NCBI GenBank assembly: GCA_038148375.1
Contig: JAYQVH010000014.1
Coordinates: 23,095-87,094 of the forward strand
DNA from: CAWUEX02 sp038148375
GTDB taxonomy: Bacteria > Pseudomonadota > Alphaproteobacteria > Rhodospirillales > Rhodospirillaceae
Direction: 5' to 3'
DNA: 64,000 bases
The notes below the pieces were generated by a model. It was not told where the DNA came from and searched no databases. It saw only the letters and a program-made list of their open reading frames with translations. Both the position numbers and the translations under genes were made by a program. Positions 1 through 9,172 of this stretch are shown in pieces (the first letter of the stretch is position 1; each line of letters starts with the position of its first letter).

Positions 1-757
1 ACGCAACACGGAATGAGGCGTTCACCGTTTCGCTCATCTCAGCGGAGATCACTCCGGACACGCCAACGCTCTCAAACCCGCCGATCCTGTTTCCGGTGGT
101 CGAGTTGCGATGAAAACCGTCATGCTCTGCGTAGGCCGCGTTCACGCGCACGCCGACCTTACCATCTTCATCGATCGGACCACTGACAGCACCACGAACT
201 TCCAACTGACCGTGGTTACCACCGTCAAGGAAGACGTCGGCGGAAAACTCATCTGACGGCTTTTTTGAAATGTAGTTGATGGCGCCACCAAACGCAGTGC
301 GCCCATAAAGGGCGCTTTGCGGACCCTTCACCACTTCGATGCGTTCCACATCAACCAGGCGCATGTTCATCATGTTGCCGCCGCCGGCCGTCTGGATGGC
401 CTCACTGGACATATCCACGCCGTCGAGCAGAATGGCGACGGGCGGGCGTCCGCGGGTGGAGGGAAGACCGCGGATCTGCGGCCGCGTGTCCTGAGGTCCA
501 AAGCCGAGGTCGAAGGTCAGGCCCGGCGTCAGGCGGGCGACGTCCTCGACATTGCGGATCCCACCGCGGTCGATCTCGAGCGCGGAGAACGTTGTGATGG
601 AAATTGGAATATCCTGGAGCGATTCCGCGCGGCGGCGGGTCGTCACCGTGATTTCTTCAACGGCCACCTGGGCGAGGGCGTCCTGGACCCCCATCAAACC
701 GGCGGTGGAAAGCATTGTGGCACTGGCCAGCCAATAGCGCAGACGGCGAGACGTCAT
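1..757 (-). CDS. TonB-dependent receptor, N-terminal part (runs off the left edge)
   Basis: Reading the minus strand from the ATG at 757 gives an open frame of 252 codons to the window edge. It begins with a signal peptide ending near DALAQ. A TonB-box-like stretch follows (VEEITVTTRRR), and then the plug domain with typical segments such as IPISITTFSALEI, the plug core RGLPSTRGRPPVAILLDGV, and VERIEVVKGPQSALYGR. The beta-barrel start follows (GGAINYISKKP). Proteins of this family sit in the outer membrane and import siderophores, vitamins, glycans or other large ligands using TonB energy. The ligand cannot be told from the plug. The neighbouring thiamine-diphosphate enzymes and TRAP binding protein suggest a carbon substrate, but that is inference. 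The barrel lies outside the window. Confidence 0.93.
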   Translation of the reverse strand, partial: MTSRRLRYWLASATMLSTAGLMGVQDALAQVAVEEITVTTRRRAESLQDIPISITTFSALEIDRGGIRNVEDVARLTPGLTFDLGFGPQDTRPQIRGLPSTRGRPPVAILLDGVDMSSEAIQTAGGGNMMNMRLVDVERIEVVKGPQSALYGRTAFGGAINYISKKPSDEFSADVFLDGGNHGQLEVRGAVSGPIDEDGKVGVRVNAAYAEHDGFHRNSTTGNRIGGFESVGVSGVISAEMSETVNASFRVA

Positions 758-980
758 GATTTCTGATCCCCTTCATGTAAGAAGCCTGCGGCCGCCGGAT
801 TCCCCAATCCGCCGCGCCCAAGCCCCTAGGAAAAAAGATGTTATGACAATTGAATTTTCGCGAGAAGATCGTTCGCCAGACGGAATTAATTTCCTGTGGT
901 CCTGTTGCAATTGCACAACGGCGGCCTTTTGGTTCGTCCTGAAAACGGCTTGTTAACAGATGGGAGCGCAGAATCCGGCC
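758..980. promoter_or_regulatory. Divergent promoter region with a 10-bp palindrome
   Basis: About 220 bases separate the minus-strand TonB receptor from the plus-strand exported protein. The stretch at 835-955 is AT-richer than its surroundings. It holds a perfect palindrome, TGCAATTGCA, at 906-915, within GTTGCAATTGCACAAC (904-919). This could be an operator controlling both genes, but no regulator is encoded nearby and no promoter hexamers stand out clearly. Confidence 0.3.
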
Positions 981-1466
981 ATGTCTAAGGCTTTCCCAGC
1001 TTGTGCCGCGGTGGCGGTAACATTTTTCGCTCTTCCTGCGGCCGTTCTAGCGGCTCCTTTGGTTGTCCGCACAGAGGACTGCCGCGAATTAGTCAACCAT
1101 GTCCCCGCGGATGACGTGGCCTACACGCCCGGCGTCGACGTTAACGGCAATGCGGTAGTGCCTGTGGATCTGGGTGGCGGCTACGGCATGATCACGGCCC
1201 CGGACGAGATCACCCTGGATATTCGGGTCGATCTGGCCGACCGCCTGTCGCTGGGCGGCGATGGCGGGATCGGCGATGCCGCCTCGGCGGCGATCGGCGG
1301 CGAAGGCGTGGTCGGTCAGGTCACCGTGGCCGGCGCAGACCTCTACTGGAACGGTGAGCTGTTGCCTCGCGATACGGCGGGCGTCCTCGCGTCGGCCTGC
1401 GAAAAGGCTTTTACGGCTGCGGGTATTCCGCTGCCGACCCGAAAACCGGCCGCATCCAAGGATTAA
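981..1466 (+). CDS. Small exported protein of unknown function
   Basis: The product is about 161 residues with a clear Sec signal peptide (MSKAFPACAAVAVTFFALPA, cleavage near VLAAP). The mature part has two cysteines (in EDCRE and SACEK) that could form a disulfide. An upstream ATG at 960 in the same frame would add seven residues before the signal peptide; 981 was chosen because it gives a normal signal peptide. No family was recognised with certainty. The stop overlaps by four bases the stop of the convergent thiamine-diphosphate enzyme gene, through a shared TTAA. Confidence 0.7.
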   Translation: MSKAFPACAAVAVTFFALPAAVLAAPLVVRTEDCRELVNHVPADDVAYTPGVDVNGNAVVPVDLGGGYGMITAPDEITLDIRVDLADRLSLGGDGGIGDAASAAIGGEGVVGQVTVAGADLYWNGELLPRDTAGVLASACEKAFTAAGIPLPTRKPAASKD

Positions 1467-3022
1467 GCCATCATCGCTTCGATGAGGTGAGGGCCGGGCC
1501 GTGCCAGGCAGTCCGCCAGCGCCCTAGCCAGACCCGCGCAATCCTGGACACGGTGGGCGTCGACGCCCTGAGCCTGCGCCATTTGGACAAAATCGATACG
1601 CGGATCGTCCATGTCCATCATGCGATGGGCGTTCGCGCCTGCGGGCCCAAGTCCGTGGCGTTGCAATTCGATGTCGAGGATGAGGTACCCCTTGTTGGAA
1701 AAAATGACGGTGGTGACGTCCAGGCGCTCCCGCGCCATCGTCCACAGTGCCTGGATGGTGTACATCGCGCCGCCATCGCCGTGCAGACACAGGACCTTGC
1801 GCTCCGGCGCCGCCACTGCCGCGCCAACGCATACCGGCAGGGCCCAGCCAATTCCGCCGCCGGTGATGAACAGCCAGTCATGAGGGGCAGCGCCTGCGGA
1901 CAGGGTAAAGGCCGGAAATCCGACGGTAATACCCTCATCGACAACAATGGAATTCTCAGGAATAGCGCGGGCAATCATGGCGGATACGCTTTCCGCGGTA
2001 AGGGCTCCGGACGGCATATCCGGGAGATTTGAGGCCTGCACCGGTCCCTGTGCCGTTGCCCCCAGATGGTCAGCCAAGGCGGCCAAGCTGGTGATCACGT
2101 CGCCGCCGACAGGCACCAGGGTCTCCAGGGCGCAGCCGTCCGGCACCAGGGTGCCGCCACCCGTGGGATATGAGAAAAACGACACGGGTTCCTTGGCGCC
2201 GCAGAGAACCATGTGTTCCAGTCCACTCAGCGCTTTTGCGGCGTCTTCCGGGAAATAGGGGATGCGCTCGATGAGGACGCGCCCGGCGCCGCGCTGCATC
2301 AGCGGCTCGAACGTGTAAGCGAGCAGGCGGACACCGGTCTTGGCCGCAATCTTGCCGGCATGCTCGAGGCCGGAATCCGTCAGACCTTCTGCGCCGATGA
2401 GAAGCGCCGTCATGGCACCCTTTGCGCACAGTTCGGAAACGCGCCGAACATCATTATCCATAGCAGGCTTTGGAGGTGTCCGGCCCGCCGGCTTTGCCGG
2501 TGGCGGTCCCGCGCTCCATGAGCAGTCCGCCGGGATGATCAAGCTGGCGATCTGTCCGGGAGGGCCCCAGGCCGCGGCGACCGCGTCAGCGCCGTCCTGA
2601 GCAATTTCTTCGGGTGCGGCGACCTGGCGCACAAAGCCGGAGACAGGCTCCGCAAGACCTGCAATGTCAGACGACAGCGGTGCGTCATATTGCAAATGCG
2701 AGCGCGGGTGGTTGCCGATCAGGTTGATCACGGGCGAATGCGCTTTGCGCGCGTTGTGCAGATGACACAGGCCGTTGGCGAGGCCAGGGCCGAGGTGCAG
2801 CAAAGTGGACGCGGGTTTGCGCGCGATGCGGGCGTATCCGTCGGCCGCACCGGTACACACGCCTTCGAACAGGCCGAGGATCGGACGGATGCCGCTGGAG
2901 CGATCGAGCGCACCGACCAGATGGGTTTCGGTTGTGCCTGGATTAGCGAAACACGTGTCGATCCCGCTCTCGGCCAAGGTCTGGACCAGGGCATCAGCGC
3001 CGGTCCTGGGCATCTCGCTCAT
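1463..3022 (-). CDS. Thiamine-diphosphate enzyme, acetolactate synthase/benzoylformate decarboxylase type
   Basis: The product has 519 residues with the three-domain layout of the family: N-terminal Pyr domain, central domain, and C-terminal PP domain. The cofactor-activating glutamate is E53 (in GLFEGV). The PP-domain metal and diphosphate motif runs from GDG at 415-417 to N443 (in FSNKGY). The family cleaves or forms bonds next to a carbonyl: 2-oxo acid decarboxylation, carboligation or acetohydroxyacid synthesis. It resembles the uncharacterised mdlC/ilvB-like subfamily more than true IlvB, and no small regulatory subunit gene is near. The gene starts inside the end of another such gene (four-base ATGA overlap), so the two are co-translated and may form a heteromer or act in sequence. 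The exact substrate cannot be read. Confidence 0.88.
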   Translation of the reverse strand: MSEMPRTGADALVQTLAESGIDTCFANPGTTETHLVGALDRSSGIRPILGLFEGVCTGAADGYARIARKPASTLLHLGPGLANGLCHLHNARKAHSPVINLIGNHPRSHLQYDAPLSSDIAGLAEPVSGFVRQVAAPEEIAQDGADAVAAAWGPPGQIASLIIPADCSWSAGPPPAKPAGRTPPKPAMDNDVRRVSELCAKGAMTALLIGAEGLTDSGLEHAGKIAAKTGVRLLAYTFEPLMQRGAGRVLIERIPYFPEDAAKALSGLEHMVLCGAKEPVSFFSYPTGGGTLVPDGCALETLVPVGGDVITSLAALADHLGATAQGPVQASNLPDMPSGALTAESVSAMIARAIPENSIVVDEGITVGFPAFTLSAGAAPHDWLFITGGGIGWALPVCVGAAVAAPERKVLCLHGDGGAMYTIQALWTMARERLDVTTVIFSNKGYLILDIELQRHGLGPAGANAHRMMDMDDPRIDFVQMAQAQGVDAHRVQDCAGLARALADCLARPGPHLIEAMMA

Positions 3023-4749
3023 CCGTCGTCTCCGGAGCCAAAGTGCTTGGCGCGGGTGACCTCCACGTCGTGGTACATCAGCGTGCTGGTGCGCGGATCA
3101 AGCCCGCCTAAATCATTAACCACTACATCAATAACAACTGGCTTGCCCTTGATTTTAAACGCTTTATCAAGCGCAGCGCTGAGTTCATTCGGGCTCTCGA
3201 CGCGGATTCCTTCCGCGCCAAAGCCGCGGGCGACAACATCGTAGTGCACGTCGCCGAAATGGGCATTGATGGTGCGCCCCACCTGGCGCGGCTGGGAATG
3301 GATTTCATTGCCCCAGCCGCCGTTGTTTGAGATCACGCAGACGAAGGGCAGACCGGCCAGCACGGCGGAGTCAATTTCAGCCGGATAAAAGCCGAACGCG
3401 CCGTCGCCGGTGACCATCACCACCGGGCGTTCCGGTGCGCCGGTTTCCGCGGCGATCTCTTTCGCGCCGGCGACGGCTCCCAGCGCCAGCGGCGTGCCCA
3501 TGCCCATGGAGCCGAGCGGCATGGTATCCATGTAGCCGCCGGCGCAGTGGTAACGGGTGACGGCCCAGCTCATCACAAGGATCGAAGCGCCGTCCTGAAT
3601 GAAGATGGCGTTTTCCGGAAGGCGGGCGTTGACCTCCCGGGCCAGGCGCATGGGGTGAATGACATCTGCGGCGGTGCCGCTATCGGCGATGATATCCAGC
3701 CGGTCTTTGAGGGTTGCCGCCATCCAGGAGGGATCGAACTTCGACGTCTTCCGGGATGCGAGTTCCGAATAGATCGCATCAAGGGCTGTGCGGCTGTCGG
3801 CGACAATCCCAACGTCGGGCATGCGGTTGCGGCCGAGTTCCTCTTCCTGGAGGTCGATTTTGATGATCTTGGTGGTGGGCGGGAACCGAGGACTGAGGCC
3901 GTAGCCGAACTTCTTGGCCATACGCGCACCCGCCCAAATCACCACATCAGCTTCATGGGCGGCAAACTGCGCGACCGGCCAGCCCCAGCCCGTAATATCG
4001 TCCTCCGGCACCAGACCGCGGCCGAGATTATTGCCGGCGACACAGATGCCGAGGTCGTCTGCAAAGCGCCGTAATATCTCTCCCGCGCCGGAGCGGAATG
4101 ATCCGGTGCCGGCAATGATCAGCGGGCGTTTGGCGGCGGCGACGAGGTCGGCAGCTTGCGTGACTTCGCCCTGGGACGGCGCGGGCCGCGGCGGAGGTGC
4201 GACCGGTGTGGCGATATCGACGCCGGGATCTATGGTCTGGGCGAGGAAATCCTTCGGGAAGGCCAGGACGACCGGGCCCGGCCGGCCGGCGAGGGCACGT
4301 CGGCAGGCGGCTTCGAGATACTCGCCCAGGCGGGCTGCCGAATGCACGGTGCGGGCCCACTTCGTGACCGGCTGTACGAGGCCGAGGATATCGTGGTCGA
4401 AGTCAAGCTCCGGCTGGGTCCAGGTATCCGGCTCGCGGCCGATCAGCACGACAACGGGAGAACATGCCTCAAGCGCGGTCTGCAGGCCGGTAATGGCGTT
4501 GGGCATGCCTTGGTCGACATTGACCATGGCGATGCCGACTTTGCCGGTGACGCGGGCGTAACCGTCAGCCGCCCCGACCGTCGCACTTTCGTGACGCCCG
4601 GGGACGATGCGGTAACCGGCGGTTTCGCATTCGTCGAGCAAATGGGTTTGCGATGCGCCGGCGAGGGCGAAGACCGTCTTGACCCCGAACCGGTCGAGCA
4701 CACGACGCACCACGGCCGCGCCGGTCAATTGGTTGGAAAACGTACTCAT
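3019..4749 (-). CDS. Thiamine-diphosphate enzyme, acetolactate synthase-like large subunit
   Basis: The product has 576 residues. The catalytic glutamate is E54 (in GRHESATVGAADGYAR). The C-terminal diphosphate-binding motif starts at GDGAFGFYP and ends at the NNGGWGNE segment. The central domain has the Rossmann-like pattern AKRPLIIAGTGSFRSGAGE. The length and domain order fit acetolactate synthase, oxalyl-CoA decarboxylase or glyoxylate carboligase relatives. No small subunit gene is present and ilv neighbours are missing, so branched-chain amino acid synthesis is unlikely. It is the first gene of a two-gene minus-strand operon and overlaps the second by four bases. A catabolic role with the flanking TonB receptor and TRAP binding protein is inferred from context only. 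Confidence 0.88.
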   Translation of the reverse strand: MSTFSNQLTGAAVVRRVLDRFGVKTVFALAGASQTHLLDECETAGYRIVPGRHESATVGAADGYARVTGKVGIAMVNVDQGMPNAITGLQTALEACSPVVVLIGREPDTWTQPELDFDHDILGLVQPVTKWARTVHSAARLGEYLEAACRRALAGRPGPVVLAFPKDFLAQTIDPGVDIATPVAPPPRPAPSQGEVTQAADLVAAAKRPLIIAGTGSFRSGAGEILRRFADDLGICVAGNNLGRGLVPEDDITGWGWPVAQFAAHEADVVIWAGARMAKKFGYGLSPRFPPTTKIIKIDLQEEELGRNRMPDVGIVADSRTALDAIYSELASRKTSKFDPSWMAATLKDRLDIIADSGTAADVIHPMRLAREVNARLPENAIFIQDGASILVMSWAVTRYHCAGGYMDTMPLGSMGMGTPLALGAVAGAKEIAAETGAPERPVVMVTGDGAFGFYPAEIDSAVLAGLPFVCVISNNGGWGNEIHSQPRQVGRTINAHFGDVHYDVVARGFGAEGIRVESPNELSAALDKAFKIKGKPVVIDVVVNDLGGLDPRTSTLMYHDVEVTRAKHFGSGDDG

Positions 4750-4803
4750 TTAGGGCGCTGTCCTCTGGTCAACGATCTCACAGTATGACAGACCTTTTGC
4801 CTT

Positions 4804-5829
4804 ATGCGCCGCCGTTTACGCCAGACCCTCGCCGTCCTCCTCGCTGTAACGTTCGCCTCATGGGCGGCGGCGCCCGTGTTGGGTGCGCCGATCGAGGGAC
4901 GGCTGGCGGCCAACGCGCCTGCAGGCTCCGTGTGGGACCAGCAATGGGACCGCTACAAAGCGGCCTTTGCGGCCCGACCGGACCTGTTCGCCCTGGACTA
5001 CCACATCTACGGCGAACTCGGCGCGTCCGAGCCATTATTGGCGGCGTTGAAACGTAATCGGGTGCAATTCGTCGCCACATCCCAATCGGTGATCTCAACA
5101 CAAATTCCCGAAGTGGCCGTGCTGAGCTTGCCATACCTGTTCGAGAGCAAGGCCGAGGCGGATTTTGTGTACGATTGCTGTATCCGAGATCTCTACCAGC
5201 CGCTGGTCGCGCGGGAGAACTATGTCCTGTTGCAGTTCGCAGAGGCGGGGTGGTCGCATTTCTATGCCGACCGCGAGATCCGGACGCCGGCCGATGTCGC
5301 CGGGCTCAGCATCCGCGCGGCGCAGTCGCCGGCGGTGATCGGTTTCCTCCAGGAACTGGAAGCTGACACCGTCTTTCTCACGATGTCGGACGTCGTGCCC
5401 TCCCTGCAAACCGGTCTCATCAACGGCGGTTTTGGCGCCATCACCTGGCACATGGGCGCAACGCGCGAGGACGCGCCATATTTCACCATCACAGGCCATG
5501 TCTATGAGACAGGGTTGTTCCTGGTGAACAAACGCTGGTGGGACGGTTTCACCGATGAGCACCGGCTCGTGATGCTGGAAGGGTTTGAAGGCTTCGAACG
5601 GCAGCGCATTGAGGTGCGGCAGAACCAGGATGGGGAAATCCAACGGCTGATCGACGAGGGCGACCCAGTATACCAACCGGCGCCTGATGAAATGAAACTC
5701 TGGTTCGACGCCGGCCGCGCCGTTCATGCTGCCGTGCTCGACGAACTTGGCGGTGAGGCGCACGCTATCTACGGCGAGATCATGACCGGCAAGGCGGCGT
5801 TCGCCGCTCAGGCTGCGCCGCCCGATTGA
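4804..5829 (+). CDS. TRAP transporter solute-binding protein, DctP family
   Basis: The product has 341 residues with a Sec signal peptide (MRRRLRQTLAVLLAVTFASW, cleavage near VLGAP). The mature protein shows the DctP pattern: an early basic N-terminus, LSLPYLFESKAEADF, an ADVAGLSIRAAQSP segment with the conserved arginine that binds a carboxylate ligand, and a C-terminal helix-rich half (VYETGLFLVNKRWWDGF). DctP proteins capture organic acids in the periplasm and deliver them to the DctQ-DctM membrane subunits. Neither subunit gene is adjacent, so this is an orphan receptor or its partners lie elsewhere. It is divergent from the thiamine-diphosphate enzyme operon, 54 bases away. An unusual feature is the vicinal cysteine pair in VYDCCIRD. 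Confidence 0.87.
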   Translation: MRRRLRQTLAVLLAVTFASWAAAPVLGAPIEGRLAANAPAGSVWDQQWDRYKAAFAARPDLFALDYHIYGELGASEPLLAALKRNRVQFVATSQSVISTQIPEVAVLSLPYLFESKAEADFVYDCCIRDLYQPLVARENYVLLQFAEAGWSHFYADREIRTPADVAGLSIRAAQSPAVIGFLQELEADTVFLTMSDVVPSLQTGLINGGFGAITWHMGATREDAPYFTITGHVYETGLFLVNKRWWDGFTDEHRLVMLEGFEGFERQRIEVRQNQDGEIQRLIDEGDPVYQPAPDEMKLWFDAGRAVHAAVLDELGGEAHAIYGEIMTGKAAFAAQAAPPD

Positions 5830-5908
5830 CGCGCCGATAGACACCCGCCCTGGCTTTGCCTAAATTGCACGGCAGTATTCGAACGTTCCTGAAATTCCGA
5901 GGTTTTTC

Positions 5909-7255
5909 ATGCGGTTGTCCCGCGCTTTTATTACCACGCTGAAAGAAACGCCGGCCGAAGCGCAGATCGTTTCGCACCGCCTGATGCTGCGCGCCGGTCT
6001 GGTGCGTCAGCATGCCGCCGGCATCTATAACTGGCTGCCGATGGGCACGCGGGTGCTGCAAAACATCGAGCAGATCGTACGCGAGGAACAGAACGATGCG
6101 GGCGCTCAGGAAATCATCATGCCGACGATCCAGTCGGGCGACTTATGGAAAGAGAGCGGCCGCTATGACGACTACGGTCCGGAGATGCTGCGCATCACCG
6201 ATCGGCACGACCGCGACATGCTCTACGGTCCGACCCACGAGGAAGTGGTGACGGACATCTTCCGAAATAACGTTAAGAGCTACAAAGACCTGCCGCTCAA
6301 CCTCTATCAGATTCATTGGAAATTCCGCGACGAGGTGCGGCCCCGGTTCGGTGTTATGCGCGGCCGCGAGTTCCTTATGAAAGATGCCTACTCGTTCGAT
6401 CTGACGTATGAGGCGGCGCGGCACTCTTACAACCAGATGTTCGTCGCCTATCTGCGCACGTTTGCGCGCATGGGGCTGAAGGCGATTCCGATGAAGGCCG
6501 ACCCCGGTCCCATCGGCGGCGACATGAGTCACGAGTTTATTGTTTTGGCGGAAACCGGCGAAAGCGCGGTCTACTGTCATTCGGCATTCTTGGAAAAGCC
6601 GATTCCCCTGGTCGTCGACTACGAGAGCGACTTGCAGGAATTCGTCGATATCTGGACCAGCGACTACGCCGCGACGGACGAAGAGCACGACGAGGAAATC
6701 GGCAAGGAACTTGGCGACAAGCTGATCGAAGCGCGCGGCATAGAAGTCGGGCACATCTTTCACTTCGGCAAAAAGTACTCCGAACCCATGGGCGCGCAGG
6801 TGACCGGACCGGATGGTGACCTAGTGACGCCGTATATGGGGTCTTACGGCATCGGCGTATCCCGCTTGGTCGGAGCGATCATCGAAGCCTGTCATGACGA
6901 TGACGGAATCATATGGCCGGACACGGTGGCGCCGTACCGCATCGGTCTGATCAATCTGAAAGTCGGTGACGCCGATACCGATACGGTATGTGCCGATCTT
7001 TACAAGAACTTCGAAGAGATCGGGCTGACGACCCTGTACGACGACCGCGATGAGCGGGCGGGAGTGAAGTTTTCCAACATGGATCTGATCGGGCTGCCGT
7101 GGCAGCTCATCGTCGGACCAAAGGGCCTCAAAGGCGGCACGGTTGAGCTCAAGCGCCGCGCCACAGGCGAACGGCAAGAGCTCAGCCTGGAAAGCGTCTT
7201 GTCCAAGCTGACCGAACACCACCACGCCGAACAGCGCGGCGGGGCCGGCGCCTGA
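5909..7255 (+). CDS. proS: Prolyl-tRNA synthetase (short type)
   Basis: The product has 448 residues and charges tRNA-Pro with proline in the cytoplasm. Class II motifs are visible: motif 1 near WLPMGTRVLQNIEQIVR, motif 2 at WKFRDEVRPRFGVMRGREF, and motif 3 at GSYGIGVSRLVGA, followed by an anticodon-binding domain (GLTTLYDDRDERAGVKF). It lacks the roughly 180-residue editing insertion found in the E. coli enzyme, as is usual for alphaproteobacterial ProS. The stop codon overlaps the lolC start by one base (TGATG), so the two genes are co-translated. Confidence 0.97.
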   Translation: MRLSRAFITTLKETPAEAQIVSHRLMLRAGLVRQHAAGIYNWLPMGTRVLQNIEQIVREEQNDAGAQEIIMPTIQSGDLWKESGRYDDYGPEMLRITDRHDRDMLYGPTHEEVVTDIFRNNVKSYKDLPLNLYQIHWKFRDEVRPRFGVMRGREFLMKDAYSFDLTYEAARHSYNQMFVAYLRTFARMGLKAIPMKADPGPIGGDMSHEFIVLAETGESAVYCHSAFLEKPIPLVVDYESDLQEFVDIWTSDYAATDEEHDEEIGKELGDKLIEARGIEVGHIFHFGKKYSEPMGAQVTGPDGDLVTPYMGSYGIGVSRLVGAIIEACHDDDGIIWPDTVAPYRIGLINLKVGDADTDTVCADLYKNFEEIGLTTLYDDRDERAGVKFSNMDLIGLPWQLIVGPKGLKGGTVELKRRATGERQELSLESVLSKLTEHHHAEQRGGAGA

Positions 7256-8499
7256 TGTTCGGCCCCTTCGAGCGCATGATGGCGGGCCGGTATTTGCGCG
7301 CCCGGCGCAAAGAAGGGTTCGTTTCGGTCATTGCCGGGTTTTCATTGCTCGGAATCGGGCTCGGTGTCGCCACGCTGATCATCGTCATGGCCGTAATGAA
7401 CGGCTACCGGCAGGACATCATGAGCCGCATCCTGGGCGTCAACGGCCATATCGATGTGCAGGGCGTTGAGTTCTCCATTGCCGATTACGACCTGCGGACG
7501 GACGCGATTAAGGCCGTGCCCGGCGTCGTCTCGGCCATGCCGCAAATCAGCGGGCAGGTGATGGCGACAACGCAGGGTGTTACGTCCGGAGCTTTGGTGC
7601 GCGGCGTGCGGGGCGAGGATCTCGCGGAACGCGCGGTGATTGCGGAGAACATTGCCGATGGCTCTTTGCCTGCATTTGCGCGAGGCGAGGGCGTGATGAT
7701 CGGCGCCCGCATGGCCCAACGGTTTCGTCTCGGCGTCGGAGATTCGATTACTCTGATATCGCCGCGTGGCAACGTCACGGCCTTCGGCACCGCGCCGCGA
7801 TTGAAGGACTATCCTATCGCCGCGATTTTCGATGTCGGTATGAGCGACTTCGACTCATCCGTCATCTTCATGCCCCTGTCGCTGGCCCAGGTGTATTTCA
7901 AATATCCGAACAGCGTCACCGGGATTGAAATCCAGGTTGAGGACCCGGATCAGGCACGCCTCATCGCCCGCGAAGTACGTGACGTTGCCGGGCCCGGTGT
8001 GCGGGTGATGTCCTGGGAGCAAACCAACTCGACGTTTTTTAATGCGCTTCAGGTCGAGCGCAACGTGATGTTTCTGATCCTTACGCTGATCATCGTCGTC
8101 GCTGCGTTCAATATCATTGCCGGGCTCATCATGCTGGTGAAGGACAAAGGGCGAGATATCGCCATCCTACGCACCATGGGCGCGACCCGCGGCATGATCA
8201 TGCGCGTGTTCTTTTTGGCCGGAGCAAGTGTCGGCGTTACGGGAACCATACTCGGGCTGATCCTCGGCATTTTATTCTGCGACAACATCGAATACATCCG
8301 GCGAGGATTGGAACGCTTGACCGGAACGGAACTTTTTTCGCCGGAGATTTATTTCCTGTCCACTATTCCGGCGGTGATGGACTGGAGTGAAGTGACCTCC
8401 GTCGTCATCATGGCGCTGGTCCTGTCGTTTGCGGCGACCCTGTATCCGTCCTGGCGAGCGGCTCGCACTGACCCCGTGGAAGCGCTGCGCTATGAATAG
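7255..8499 (+). CDS. lolC: Lipoprotein-releasing ABC transporter permease LolC/LolE
   Basis: The product has 414 residues in the MacB/FtsX fold. There is an N-terminal transmembrane segment (residues about 20-45), a large periplasmic domain, and three transmembrane segments in the C-terminal 150 residues (NVMFLILTLIIVVAAFNIIA; the region after FFLAGASVGVTGTILGLILG; the segment near the end). With LolD it forms the inner-membrane complex that extracts mature lipoproteins and passes them to LolA. Only one permease gene is present, so a LolF-like homodimer arrangement or a second copy elsewhere is possible. The end of the gene overlaps the lolD start by eight bases. Confidence 0.93.
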   Translation: MFGPFERMMAGRYLRARRKEGFVSVIAGFSLLGIGLGVATLIIVMAVMNGYRQDIMSRILGVNGHIDVQGVEFSIADYDLRTDAIKAVPGVVSAMPQISGQVMATTQGVTSGALVRGVRGEDLAERAVIAENIADGSLPAFARGEGVMIGARMAQRFRLGVGDSITLISPRGNVTAFGTAPRLKDYPIAAIFDVGMSDFDSSVIFMPLSLAQVYFKYPNSVTGIEIQVEDPDQARLIAREVRDVAGPGVRVMSWEQTNSTFFNALQVERNVMFLILTLIIVVAAFNIIAGLIMLVKDKGRDIAILRTMGATRGMIMRVFFLAGASVGVTGTILGLILGILFCDNIEYIRRGLERLTGTELFSPEIYFLSTIPAVMDWSEVTSVVIMALVLSFAATLYPSWRAARTDPVEALRYE

Positions 8500-9172
8500 C
8501 ATCGCGCTTAAACTCGATGCTGTAACACGCACCTTCGAGCAGGGCGGTAAGCGTCTCGATGTGCTGCGCGGCGCAGAGCTCACGGTCAATGCGGGCGAAA
8601 TCGTCGCGCTGGTCGGACCGTCGGGGTCGGGCAAGTCGACGCTGTTGCATCTGGCCGGTCTGCTCGAGAAGCCGGACAGCGGCGAGGTTTATATCAACGG
8701 TGAAGCGAGCGGCTCCTTACCTGAACAGCGCCGGACTGAGCTGCGGCGCCAGTACCTGGGTTTCGTTTATCAATACCATCACCTGCTGCCGGAATTCTCC
8801 GCGCTGGAAAACGTTGTCGTGCCCCAAATGATCGCGGGCGTGAGCCGCGCCGCCGCGGCCGACCGCGCCAAGGGATTGCTGGACAGTCTCGGTTTGGGCG
8901 AACGCTACGACCACCGACCGGGTTTGTTGTCGGGCGGGGAGCAACAGCGCGTGGCGATTGCGCGCGCCCTCGCCAATCAGCCGGCGTTGCTGCTTGCGGA
9001 TGAGCCGACGGGGAATCTGGACCCGCACACGGCCGACGGCGTGTTTGACGCGCTGCTCAGTTTGTCGCGCAGTCATGGCTTGGCGGCGCTGGTTGCGACG
9101 CATAATCCTGAATTAGCCAAGCGCATGGACCGCACCGTGCGCCTGGACGAGGGACAATTGGTTCCGGCGTGA
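8492..9172 (+). CDS. lolD: Lipoprotein-releasing ABC transporter ATP-binding protein LolD
   Basis: The product has 226 residues and is the ATPase partner of the upstream permease. The motifs are Walker A GPSGSGKST, Q-loop FVYQYHHLLPEFSALENV, signature LSGGEQQRVAIARAL, Walker B LLLADEPTGNLD and the switch histidine in ATHN. The LLPEFSALENV segment is typical of LolD. The start is the ATG at 8492, inside the end of lolC; an upstream in-frame ATG at 8429 would add 21 residues overlapping lolC and is unlikely. The stop shares a base with the next start (TGATG). Confidence 0.95.
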   Translation: MNSIALKLDAVTRTFEQGGKRLDVLRGAELTVNAGEIVALVGPSGSGKSTLLHLAGLLEKPDSGEVYINGEASGSLPEQRRTELRRQYLGFVYQYHHLLPEFSALENVVVPQMIAGVSRAAAADRAKGLLDSLGLGERYDHRPGLLSGGEQQRVAIARALANQPALLLADEPTGNLDPHTADGVFDALLSLSRSHGLAALVATHNPELAKRMDRTVRLDEGQLVPA

